Source: an uncultured Comamonadaceae bacterium
Lineage (GTDB): Bacteria > Pseudomonadota > Gammaproteobacteria > Burkholderiales > Burkholderiaceae_C
NCBI GenBank assembly: GCA_937893415.1
Contig: CALBWZ010000056.1
Coordinates: forward strand, 1-5,637
DNA length: 5,637 nucleotides
Direction of reading: 5' to 3'
Below the pieces are notes generated by a model. It was given only the letters and a program-made list of their open reading frames with translations. It did no database searches and was not told where the DNA came from. The position numbers and the translations under genes are program-made. The stretch's first letter is position 1. Each line of letters starts with the position of its first letter. This document shows positions 1 through 5,319 of the stretch, in pieces.

Positions 1-248
1 GAGCTTTCGCTCACATCTTGACGTACGTTGCGCTCAAAGTTGGCCACTTGAGCTGCCAAGGCCGTGTTGATCTGTGTTTGTGTGCCTCGCTCAGCCTGCG
101 CCAGTCGCAACAGCTCGGCGGCTACCGCCTCAATACCTCTTAAACGACGCCACACCAGCCCAACCACGGCGGCAATCACGGCCAACAACAGCGCAGCTGC
201 AAGACCGTTCCACGCAAGTAGGGCTGTTAAAACGCCAGCAAGGCTCAT
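1..248 (-). CDS. rmuC: RmuC-family DNA recombination protein, N-terminal part (gene runs off the left edge)
   Basis: Reading the minus strand from an ATG at 248 gives 82 codons that remain open at the window edge. Residues about 15-33 are a strongly hydrophobic stretch (AALLLAVIAAVVGLVW) followed by Arg-Arg, which suggests a single N-terminal membrane anchor with a cytoplasmic tail. The rest is Ala/Glu/Gln/Leu-rich and looks like the start of a coiled coil, including FERNVRQDVSES. An N-terminal anchor followed by a coiled coil is the known layout of RmuC, whose nuclease-like domain would lie outside this window. RmuC proteins limit inversions at short inverted repeats. The start is supported by an in-frame TAG eight codons upstream with no other start codon between; the ribosome site is weak. 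It is the last gene of a minus-strand run. Identity rests on N-terminal resemblance only, so another anchored coiled-coil protein remains possible. Confidence 0.62.
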   Translation of the reverse strand, partial: MSLAGVLTALLAWNGLAAALLLAVIAAVVGLVWRRLRGIEAVAAELLRLAQAERGTQTQINTALAAQVANFERNVRQDVSES

Positions 249-280
249 GCTAAAAATCCATTCAAAGTGCTACAAACATG

Positions 281-391
281 TCAGTCACACGCCTCAACCA
301 CTTGCTTGCCAGTCGCATCAAGGCGTTGGTTAATCTTGGCCAAGGTTCCCAGACATATGGCTCGTGCCACCAACAGGGCTGGTTTGCTCAT
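281..391 (-). pseudogene. Probable 5' remnant of a D-glycerate / 2-hydroxyacid dehydrogenase gene
   Basis: A 36-codon minus-strand frame runs from an ATG at 391 to a TGA at 281-283. Its start, MSKPALLVARAI, and the following LAKINQRLDATGKQ resemble the N-terminal beta-strand and helix of D-glycerate dehydrogenases (hydroxypyruvate reductase type) of Burkholderiales, which typically open with S-K-P-x-x-L-V-A-R-A-I. These enzymes are normally about 320-330 residues, so the NAD-binding core and the catalytic Arg/Glu/His are absent. The usual 'FPE' after ARAI reads C-L-G here, suggesting drift. The frame ends 32 bases before the rmuC start, consistent with a deletion that left only the 5' end. 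No clear ribosome-binding site precedes it. It could instead be an unrelated short ORF or a small peptide gene. The resemblance is recalled from the family, not searched. Confidence 0.45.
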
Positions 392-449
392 AGGTAACAA
401 CAATCTTTAAAAATAAAATTGAACGGGTTAAAAGAGCCCCAATGACCGG

Positions 450-1181
450 TTAGTCCAACCAGGTTGTAAATTCAGCGGCGCTCACGCGTGGTGTGTAAAA
501 AGTGTTCACGGGTGCTGTCTCGTCAATGTAGCCCAACGCCATGCCGCACACCAGCATTTCGTTATCGCCTGCTCCCACATGGGGCAGAATTATTTTGGCA
601 AATCCGTTCCAAGCCGCTTGCGGACAGGTGTGCAAACCGCAGGCTCTGGCAGCCAACATAACCGTTTGCAGCAGCATGCCGTAGTCCAGCAAAGAGCCTC
701 GGCCCATCACCCGGTCTATGGTGAACATCAGACCCACAGGGGCATCAAAAAACTTGTAATTGCGTTGGTGCTGCGCATGCATGGCGTCTTTATCGCCCTT
801 CACAATGCCCAGCAGGCCATACAAACTCCAGCCGTTTTCACGCCTGCGGTCAATAAAAGGGCTCACCCATTGCGTGGGGTAGTAGTCATAGGCCTCTTTG
901 TATTGCTCAGCCAGACTTGGGTCGGCGCGCAACGCATCATGCGCGGCGCACACTTTATCCACCAGACCAGCGCGCGACTCACCTTGCAACACATACACCT
1001 TCCAAGGCTGGGTGTTGGTGCCAGATGGGGCACGGCTAGCGAGATCCAAAATGTTGGTGATGGTTTGCTTGTCGACAGGCTGCTGTGTAAATGCGCGCAT
1101 GGACACGCGGCTGCATATCGCTTGAGAAATGGTTTCGCAAGCGGCGTTAAGGGGCGCTGTGGGTTGTTGTTGTAGGCTCAT
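450..1181 (-). CDS. Nitroreductase-family FMN-dependent oxidoreductase
   Basis: This is a 243-residue protein of the classical nitroreductase fold, which uses FMN and NAD(P)H to reduce nitroaromatics, quinones or related compounds in the cytoplasm. Near the N-terminus, SRVSMRAF (residues 24-31) matches the FMN-phosphate-binding R-x-S-x-R region, and APSGTNTQPW (51-60) is the family's conserved P-S-x-x-N-x-Q-P-W block. LDYGMLLQTVMLAARACGLHT (165-185) is the dimer-interface and FMN-contact helix, and EMLVCGMALGYID (208-220) the C-terminal strand with G-x-A-L-G-Y. The ATG at 1181 is chosen because it overlaps the thioesterase stop as ATGA, which points to translational coupling, and a GGAA lies about a dozen bases upstream. 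A longer in-frame extension would run back through the thioesterase gene and has no family features. The physiological substrate cannot be deduced. It resembles the NfnB/PnbA-like single-domain enzymes more than BluB. Confidence 0.88.
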   Translation of the reverse strand: MSLQQQPTAPLNAACETISQAICSRVSMRAFTQQPVDKQTITNILDLASRAPSGTNTQPWKVYVLQGESRAGLVDKVCAAHDALRADPSLAEQYKEAYDYYPTQWVSPFIDRRRENGWSLYGLLGIVKGDKDAMHAQHQRNYKFFDAPVGLMFTIDRVMGRGSLLDYGMLLQTVMLAARACGLHTCPQAAWNGFAKIILPHVGAGDNEMLVCGMALGYIDETAPVNTFYTPRVSAAEFTTWLD

Positions 1182-1708
1182 TTGTTGTGTTCCAAAAGCT
1201 GTAAAAGGGGGGGAGGCAAAGCGGTGGGACGCCGCGTTGTACGGTCCACATAAACGTGAACAAACTCGCCCCAAGCAGCCGTTTGCTGACCGTCTTCGGC
1301 AAACAAGGCCACTTGGTAACGCACGCTGCTGCGACCTGCGTGCAACACGCGTATGCCAGCAGTGACCTGTTGTGGGAAAGCAATAGGCGCAAAGTAATGG
1401 CATAAGGTGTGCACTACCAGCCCAATGACGTGGCCATTGTGAATATCCAAGGCGTTGCCCTCGACCAGCCAGCCGTTAACCGCGGTGTCAAACCAGCTGT
1501 AATACACAACGTTGTTCACGTGACCGTAGACATCGTTGTCGGCCCACCGCGTTTGTATAGGTCTGAACACCTTGAAATCGCTGCGCGCCAGCGGTTGGAC
1601 ACGCGCACTGCCAGAAACGCTGGCATCTTGCGCGCTATCAGTGCTAGCTTGGCTGGCCAAGCCGGCGGACTCGGAGGGCTCATGGGAGGCGGGGGTTGAC
1701 TGTGACAT
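1178..1708 (-). CDS. Hot-dog fold acyl-CoA thioesterase (4HBT / YbgC-like)
   Basis: This predicted 176-residue protein would hydrolyse an acyl-CoA thioester. The motif RWADNDVYGHVNNVVYYSWFD (starting near residue 54) is the hallmark of the 4-hydroxybenzoyl-CoA thioesterase group. The Asp at about residue 59 is the likely catalytic base or nucleophile, followed by G-H-V-N-N. The later segment with VLHAGRSSVRYQVALF and the strand AAWGEFVHVYVDR complete a single hot-dog domain. Residues 1-40 form a Ser/Ala/Gln-rich low-complexity tail not usual for the family, probably disordered. The ATG at 1708 was chosen over a TTG at 1735; neither has a clear ribosome site, and the true start could lie further inside the tail. 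Its TGA overlaps the ATG of the nitroreductase gene by four bases, so the two are almost certainly co-translated. The substrate is unknown. Confidence 0.85.
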   Translation of the reverse strand: MSQSTPASHEPSESAGLASQASTDSAQDASVSGSARVQPLARSDFKVFRPIQTRWADNDVYGHVNNVVYYSWFDTAVNGWLVEGNALDIHNGHVIGLVVHTLCHYFAPIAFPQQVTAGIRVLHAGRSSVRYQVALFAEDGQQTAAWGEFVHVYVDRTTRRPTALPPPLLQLLEHNK

Positions 1709-1777
1709 GCTGCAATTATGCAAGCCAGCCACCAACCAGTGCTGTCACATAGCACACCTCTACACGTCGCATTGCGC
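1709..1777 (-). other. Short gap between the deacetylase and thioesterase genes
   Basis: These 69 bases separate the deacetylase stop from the chosen thioesterase ATG. On the minus strand there is a CATAAT that could serve as a -10 element close to the ATG and a GTGACA upstream, but their 22-base spacing is too wide for a convincing sigma70 promoter. No terminator hairpin with a T-tract is visible. Read-through from the deacetylase gene is therefore plausible, but the sequence does not prove it. Confidence 0.3.
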
Positions 1778-2710
1778 TCAATAGACGGCCCAATCTTGTG
1801 CCAGCGCAGCGGCCAGCGCATAGGTCTGGGTTTGCACTTGCACAGTCACAGCAATGTCGTTGCCATAGCCACCGCCCATGGCGAACGCCAACGGCAAGCC
1901 CTTGGCCTTGGCCCAAGACATCACCGTCAAATCGCGCGCCCTGACGCCGGCGTCGCTGACCTTCAAGCGCCCTAGCCTGTCACCCTCGTGGATGTCCGCG
2001 CCGGCCAAGTACAACACCAAATCTGGCGCAAAGCGGTTGTCCAATTGCGCCATGGCTTTGTCAAGTGCCTCTAAATAGGTGTCATCGTCACAGCCGTCAG
2101 GAAGCGCCACATCCAAGTCGCTGGTCTCTTTGCGAAACGGAAAATTTTTCTCGCCATGCATGGACAAGGTAAACACTGTGGGGTCGCGCGACAACACGTG
2201 CGCTGTGCCGTTGCCCTGGTGAACATCTAAATCAATAATGGCCACTTGCATACCCGGTGCGCCACGGCCTTTGTGTCGCCGCCACTCCATTTGCATCACG
2301 CGCGCCGCCACGCAAAAGTCGTTGAACACACAAAAACCACCCCCCTTACCGGCATAGGCATGGTGGGTACCACCTGCCAAGTTGCCGGCGATACCTTGCG
2401 TCATGGCCACACGGGCCGCCGCCACGCTGGCACCAACAGAGCGACGCGCCCGTTCGGCCATGCCCAGTGACCATGGAAAGCCAATCTCTCGCTGCGCTGC
2501 GGCGCTCAAACCGCCTGAAGCTACGTCCTGTATGTAGGCGGGCGTGTGCACCAGCGCCAACTCGCCATCGGTCGCTGTAGGCGCTTGTTCGAAGTGCACG
2601 CTAGGCAAACTATCCCGTACAGCATCGCGCAGCATGGCGTACTTGGCCATAGGGAACCTGTGCCCGATCGGTAACGGCAGCACAAAGTTGTCAGCATAAA
2701 AAGCTCTCAT
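1778..2710 (-). CDS. Histone-deacetylase-like Zn-dependent amidohydrolase (class IV / HDAC11-like)
   Basis: This 310-residue protein belongs to the arginase/deacetylase fold and should remove acyl groups from lysine, polyamines or small amides using one zinc ion. The active site looks complete. The tandem His pair is in GGTHHAYAGKGGGFCVFND (H116, H117). Zinc ligands are D162 and H164 in DLDVHQGNG, and D239 in AGADIHEGDRLGRL. The transition-state Tyr is in MGGGYG (Y282). The GDRLGRL and GGGFCVFND forms and the short length match the HDAC11-like bacterial group better than AcuC or acetylpolyamine amidohydrolases. The ATG at 2710 is the first start after an in-frame TAA, but no strong ribosome site precedes it. 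It is transcribed away from the phasin gene across a shared 239-base region and may head a unit with the thioesterase and nitroreductase. The true substrate cannot be told from sequence. Confidence 0.9.
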   Translation of the reverse strand: MRAFYADNFVLPLPIGHRFPMAKYAMLRDAVRDSLPSVHFEQAPTATDGELALVHTPAYIQDVASGGLSAAAQREIGFPWSLGMAERARRSVGASVAAARVAMTQGIAGNLAGGTHHAYAGKGGGFCVFNDFCVAARVMQMEWRRHKGRGAPGMQVAIIDLDVHQGNGTAHVLSRDPTVFTLSMHGEKNFPFRKETSDLDVALPDGCDDDTYLEALDKAMAQLDNRFAPDLVLYLAGADIHEGDRLGRLKVSDAGVRARDLTVMSWAKAKGLPLAFAMGGGYGNDIAVTVQVQTQTYALAAALAQDWAVY

Positions 2711-2745
2711 ATACGCAGTAAGGGGTATCCATGTTGTTTAAAAAA

Positions 2746-2780
2746 TACAACTAAAAGCCGCTTAAAAGGCCAAAGTTGTA
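2746..2780. repeat. Inverted repeat in the deacetylase-phasin intergenic region
   Basis: TACAACT (2746-2752) is mirrored exactly by AGTTGTA (2774-2780), with 21 bases between. An inner GCC/GGC pair (2757-2759, 2768-2770) could extend the symmetry. A further half-site, GTTGT (2733-2737), faces ACAAC (2747-2751). This could be a regulator site for the deacetylase gene, or a chance feature of AT-rich intergenic DNA. No known operator is matched. Confidence 0.35.
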
Positions 2781-2784
2781 AATA

Positions 2785-2799
2785 TGTTGCGGTGCAGCA
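2785..2799. promoter_or_regulatory. Upstream TGC box, putative PhaR-type operator
   Basis: TGTTGC-GGT-GCAGCA is an imperfect palindrome (5 of 6 arm positions match) just upstream of the predicted phasin -35 element, followed by a run of A. The same box recurs exactly 60 bp downstream. TGC-rich palindromes of the CTGC-Nx-GCAG kind are known binding sites of PhaR, the PHA-sensing repressor of phasin genes in Paracoccus and Cupriavidus. Assigning PhaR here is inference; no phaR gene is in the window. Confidence 0.5.
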
Positions 2800-2808
2800 A
2801 AAAAGTAC

Positions 2809-2836
2809 TTGCAATAGTCAGTGGAAACCCTATACT
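2809..2836 (+). promoter_or_regulatory. Sigma70-type promoter of the phasin gene
   Basis: TTGCAA (2809-2814, four of six consensus positions) and TATACT (2831-2836, five of six) are spaced by 16 bases. Transcription would begin near 2842-2844, giving a 5' UTR of about 105 bases before the phasin ATG. The start point falls at the left edge of the second TGC box, as expected for repression. This is a sequence match only. Confidence 0.55.
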
Positions 2837-2844
2837 TGACAACA

Positions 2845-2859
2845 TGTTGCAGCGCAGCA
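2845..2859. promoter_or_regulatory. Downstream TGC box, putative PhaR-type operator at the transcription start
   Basis: TGTTGC-AGC-GCAGCA repeats the upstream box with the same arms and a following A-run; only two of the three spacer bases differ. It covers about +2 to +17 relative to the predicted start, a position where a bound repressor would block transcription. Taken with the copy at 2785-2799, the arrangement suggests two-site binding. Confidence 0.5.
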
Positions 2860-2938
2860 AAAAAACTGACAGCACACCCGCTCAAGGTCGCCGCACTTCA
2901 ACTACCGTGTCATTTGACTCAACCTTTTCAAATTGAAT

Positions 2939-2942
2939 GGAG
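2939..2942 (+). promoter_or_regulatory. Ribosome-binding site deciding the phasin start
   Basis: GGAG lies seven bases before the ATG at 2950 but only one base before another in-frame ATG at 2944. The spacing therefore selects 2950, whose product begins MLTAEQIA as in related phasins. A perfect TTCAA-A-TTGAA inverted repeat (2927-2937) sits immediately upstream and could influence access to the site. Confidence 0.6.
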
Positions 2943-2949
2943 TATGAAT

Positions 2950-3492
2950 ATGCTAACCGCTGAACAAATCGCCGCCGCTCAAAAAGCAAACATCACCACC
3001 TTATTTGGTTTAACCACCAAAGCCTTCGAAGGCATGGAAAAGCTCATAGAGCTCAACGTCCAAGCCTCCAAAGCTGCCATGGCCGAAACCGCTGACAACG
3101 TGCAAGCCATCATGGGCGCTAAAGACGCCCAAGAGCTGTTAGCGCTGCAAGCTGCCTTGGTGCAGCCTTTGGCCGAAAAGACCGCTGCGTACAGCCGTCA
3201 CGTGTACGACATCACCTCTGGCGCCACCTCCGAGTTCAAGGCTGCTGCCGAAGCGCAATCTGCTGAAAGCCAGAAGAAATTCATGGCCGTTGTTGAAGAC
3301 GCTGCCAAAAATGCCCCTGCCGGTTCTGAAACGGCTGTTGCCATGATGAAATCAACTGTCGCTGCTGCCAACAACGCCATCGAATCTGTACAAAAAGCCG
3401 TCAAGCAAGCCTCTGATATGGCCGAGACCAACATGAGCTCGATGGCTGCAACTGCAACACAAGCTACCAAAACCAGCGCACGCAAGCGTTAA
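2950..3492 (+). CDS. phaP: Phasin (PHA granule-associated protein)
   Basis: This 180-residue protein matches the phasin family found in Burkholderiales (Phasin_2 type). These amphipathic proteins coat polyhydroxyalkanoate granules and control their number and size. Recognisable segments in order are [51 protein letters not shown], the conserved [14 protein letters not shown] in the middle, then [26 protein letters not shown] and [22 protein letters not shown]. The whole chain is Ala-, Lys- and Glu-rich helix with no signal peptide, ending in a Thr/Ala-rich tail with basic KTSARKR. The length is typical. In-frame codons reach back to a GTG at 2821, but that extension covers the promoter and lacks family resemblance, so the ATG at 2950 with GGAG is preferred. 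It has its own promoter with flanking TGC boxes and its own terminator, so it is likely monocistronic and PHA-responsive. Confidence 0.92.
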   Translation: MLTAEQIAAAQKANITTLFGLTTKAFEGMEKLIELNVQASKAAMAETADNVQAIMGAKDAQELLALQAALVQPLAEKTAAYSRHVYDITSGATSEFKAAAEAQSAESQKKFMAVVEDAAKNAPAGSETAVAMMKSTVAAANNAIESVQKAVKQASDMAETNMSSMAATATQATKTSARKR

Positions 3493-3598
3493 TCTGGTGA
3501 ACTAATTCACCGTACTGTGGCTCCTACCGCAGTATGGTTGCAAGTTGTCTCCTTGAGTCTCGTGTAAAACAAGCCCTGCTTGATTAACCAGACTCCTT
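3493..3598 (+). ncRNA. Structured phasin 3' UTR, candidate 3'-UTR-derived small RNA
   Basis: Between the phasin stop and its terminator lie 106 bases with two overlapping hairpins. GGTGAA/TTCACC (3496-3501 with 3506-3511, 4-base loop) shares three bases with a 12-bp stem (3509-3520 with 3527-3538, two G-U pairs, 6-base loop), so the two cannot form fully together. The loop of the second is CTCCTA (3521-3526). CTCCTT recurs at 3549-3554 and 3593-3598, outside these hairpins. CTCCTT is the exact complement of the Shine-Dalgarno AAGGAG. Combined with the strong terminator, this resembles small RNAs released from mRNA 3' ends. It may simply be a stabilising 3' UTR. No known RNA family is recognised. 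Confidence 0.3.
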
Positions 3599-3637
3599 AA
3601 CCCGCCTCACGGTTGATCCGTTAGGCGGGTTTTTTTT
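3599..3637 (+). terminator. Rho-independent terminator of the phasin gene
   Basis: AACCCGCCT (3599-3607) pairs with AGGCGGGTT (3623-3631), inner ACGG (3609-3612) pairs with CCGT (3618-3621) around a TTGAT loop, and eight T residues follow (3630-3637). The stem is GC-rich and the T-tract lies on the plus-strand side only, so it ends phasin transcription. It is not a good terminator for the converging murB gene, because CTCCTT rather than an A-run lies on its other side. Confidence 0.92.
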
Positions 3638-3657
3638 GACGTGCACGGCATGCAATG

Positions 3658-4725
3658 TCAGACCACTTCAGGCTCGGGCTCTAGCATGATGCCAAAGCGC
3701 TCAAACACGCTGGTCTGAATGGCCTTGGCCAAGGTCATGACCTCGCCACCACTGACTGGGTTATCTGCCGTGCCTTTGTTGATCAGCACCAAAGCCTGTT
3801 TGTCGTACACCCCGGCCAAGCCAACTGTTTTGCCTCGCCAGCCGCAAGCATCAATCAGCCAGCCCGCAGCCAGCTTGATACGCCCATCCGCCAATGGGTA
3901 ATGCACCACATTGGGCTCGCGCCCAATGATGTCGTCGCATTGGTCTTCGGTGACCGTTGGATTTTTAAAAAAACTACCAGCGTTGCCAATCACTTTGGGA
4001 TCAGGCAACTTGGCACTGCGAATGGCGACCACCCAATCAAGGACTTGCTGGGCACTGGGCTCAGTGATACCGGTTTGCTCAACTTTGCGTTGCAAGTCCA
4101 GGTAAGACAATGTCGGCGTCCAAGCCTTGGGCAGCGCAAACCGCACGTGTGTGATGGCAGCGCGCCCTTTTAAACCCATGGCATGTTGACTGGCCGGCGC
4201 ATGCTTAAACACGGAATCGCGGTAGGCAAATGCACACTGGGCGGCATTGAGCGTGAAGGCATGGCCCGTGCGTAAGTCAATGGCATCAAGTTCATGAAAG
4301 CTGTCTTGTAACTCCACCCCATAAGCGCCAATGTTTTGAACAGGCGAAGCGCCCACCTTGCCAGGGATCAAGGCTAAATTCTCAAGACCAAACCAACCCT
4401 GTGCCACCGTCCAGCACACAAACTCATGCCAATCCACCCCTGCACCTGCTTGCACCACCCAATGTTTGTCGGTCTCACTCACCAAAGAAACCCCGGCAAT
4501 CTCAATTTTTAGCACCACCGCCTGTACGTCGGCAGACAGCACAATGTTGCTCCCCCCGCCCAGTACAAAAATCCCTCGACCCAGGCCACGCTGAGCGCTC
4601 AACCAATCGCTGGTCACCAGCGCTTGCAAGCTTTGCTTGGAATCGACCACTGCGAGGTCGCGCGCGCGCGCGGCAATGCCAAAGGTGTTGAACGGCTGCA
4701 AAGAAACGTTGTTGTGCACTAACAT
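3658..4725 (-). CDS. murB: UDP-N-acetylenolpyruvoylglucosamine reductase (MurB, type I)
   Basis: MurB is a cytoplasmic FAD enzyme that uses NADPH to reduce UDP-GlcNAc-enolpyruvate to UDP-MurNAc, the second committed step of peptidoglycan synthesis. With the ATG at 4725 the product has 355 residues, close to the usual 340. [13 protein letters not shown] opens the FAD domain. [12 protein letters not shown] (residues 53-64) is the FAD pyrophosphate loop, and [24 protein letters not shown] (113-136) the second FAD-binding block. AYRDSVFK carries the catalytic Arg (about 169), [10 protein letters not shown] the Ser proton donor (about 251), and the terminal LEPEPE the catalytic Glu. The AYRDSVFK segment marks type I. 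The chain stops only a few residues after that Glu, shorter than the E. coli tail. Other in-frame starts are an ATG at 4740 and a GTG at 4770; none has a good ribosome site, and 4725 best fits family N-termini. Confidence 0.95.
   Translation of the reverse strand: MLVHNNVSLQPFNTFGIAARARDLAVVDSKQSLQALVTSDWLSAQRGLGRGIFVLGGGSNIVLSADVQAVVLKIEIAGVSLVSETDKHWVVQAGAGVDWHEFVCWTVAQGWFGLENLALIPGKVGASPVQNIGAYGVELQDSFHELDAIDLRTGHAFTLNAAQCAFAYRDSVFKHAPASQHAMGLKGRAAITHVRFALPKAWTPTLSYLDLQRKVEQTGITEPSAQQVLDWVVAIRSAKLPDPKVIGNAGSFFKNPTVTEDQCDDIIGREPNVVHYPLADGRIKLAAGWLIDACGWRGKTVGLAGVYDKQALVLINKGTADNPVSGGEVMTLAKAIQTSVFERFGIMLEPEPEVV
4659..4672. repeat. (CG)7 alternating tract inside murB
   Basis: Seven CG dinucleotides in a row lie in the 5' part of murB, encoding part of the Ala-Arg-Ala-Arg-Asp segment. 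Alternating CG can adopt left-handed DNA and is prone to slippage in theory. The reading frame is intact here, so it is probably just a consequence of Ala/Arg codons. Confidence 0.5.
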
Positions 4726-4812
4726 GGGGGGCTTATACATTCCGAAATTGTCGCAGGGTTTGAGCACCACAGTTGCGCAGTCCTGCCTGACATCAACAAG
4801 AGAAAAACCACA
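4726..4812. promoter_or_regulatory. Divergent control region between murB and yajQ
   Basis: These 87 bases must hold the start signals for both genes. I see no convincing -35/-10 pair on either strand and no strong Shine-Dalgarno for murB. For yajQ, AAGAGA about nine bases before the ATG is a weak ribosome site. The region is called from gene orientation rather than from motifs. Confidence 0.4.
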
Positions 4813-5298
4813 ATGCCATCATTTGACGCCGTCATGGACCCAGACTTGGTCGAAGTTAAAAACGCCATCGACCAATGTGCCCGCGAAATTGGCACCCGTT
4901 TCGATTTCAAAGGCACATCAGCGGCCATTGAACTCAAAGACAAAGAAATAACGCTGAATGGCGACGCCGACTTTCAACTCAATCAAATTGACGACGTCTT
5001 GCGCAACAAGCTGGCCAAACGCGGGGTAGACGTACGTTTTTTGGACATGGGCAAGATTGAAAAGATTGGCGGCGACAAAGTCAAGCAAGTGATCACCGTG
5101 CGCAGCGGTATCGCGACTGAAGACGGGAAAAAAATTCAACAAGCCATAAAAGCCAGCAAAATTAAAGTGCAAGGCTCTATCCAAGGAGACAGCGTACGTG
5201 TCAACGGCACCAAACGTGACGACTTGCAAGCCGCCATGGCGGTCATCAAGTCAGAGCTGCCTGAACTGCCATTGAGCTTCAATAACTTTCGAGACTGA
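4813..5298 (+). CDS. yajQ: YajQ-family cyclic-di-GMP / nucleotide-binding protein
   Basis: This 161-residue protein matches YajQ (UPF0234) along its whole usual length. The start [21 protein letters not shown], the block [14 protein letters not shown], and [26 protein letters not shown] form the first ferredoxin-like half. [57 protein letters not shown] and the ending [10 protein letters not shown] form the second. YajQ proteins are small cytoplasmic factors. The Xanthomonas homologue binds cyclic di-GMP and acts in gene control, while others bind nucleotides or RNA; the role here is not fixed by sequence. The ATG at 4813 gives the family N-terminus exactly. It diverges from murB and converges on the RidA gene with a 21-base gap and no evident terminator. 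Confidence 0.95.
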   Translation: MPSFDAVMDPDLVEVKNAIDQCAREIGTRFDFKGTSAAIELKDKEITLNGDADFQLNQIDDVLRNKLAKRGVDVRFLDMGKIEKIGGDKVKQVITVRSGIATEDGKKIQQAIKASKIKVQGSIQGDSVRVNGTKRDDLQAAMAVIKSELPELPLSFNNFRD

Positions 5299-5319
5299 GA
5301 TCAAGCGGCTACAAACTAT

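Noticed and set aside
64..333. 89-codon plus-strand frame at the left end
   Set aside because: It overlaps rmuC and the dehydrogenase remnant on the other strand and shows no protein family character.
392..449. Possible terminator after the nitroreductase (GGGGCTCTTTT and T-rich stretch on the minus strand)
   Set aside because: No stem of useful length could be paired in front of the T-rich stretch; only the short palindrome ACCGGT is present.
579..1175. 198-codon plus-strand frame opposite the nitroreductase gene
   Set aside because: It lies entirely antisense to a well-supported gene and its product is a compositional shadow without any recognisable domain.
1182..1403. In-frame 5' extension of the nitroreductase giving a 317-residue protein
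   Set aside because: It runs through the thioesterase gene in another frame, has no nitroreductase features, and the ATG at 1181 forms a classic ATGA overlap.
2821..2949. Longer phasin start at GTG 2821 or ATG 2944
   Set aside because: The GTG lies within the predicted promoter. The ATG at 2944 is only one base from the GGAG. The ATG at 2950 has good spacing and the family N-terminus.
3198..3485. 95-codon minus-strand frame antisense to the phasin, hydrophobic in part
   Set aside because: The Ala-rich phasin codons read backwards give Ala/Ser/Met-rich hydrophobic sequence. There is no ribosome site or family resemblance.
5299..5319. Bidirectional terminator between yajQ and the RidA gene
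   Set aside because: The gap is only 21 bases and I could not find a stable hairpin with a T-tract on either strand there or in the adjoining gene ends.
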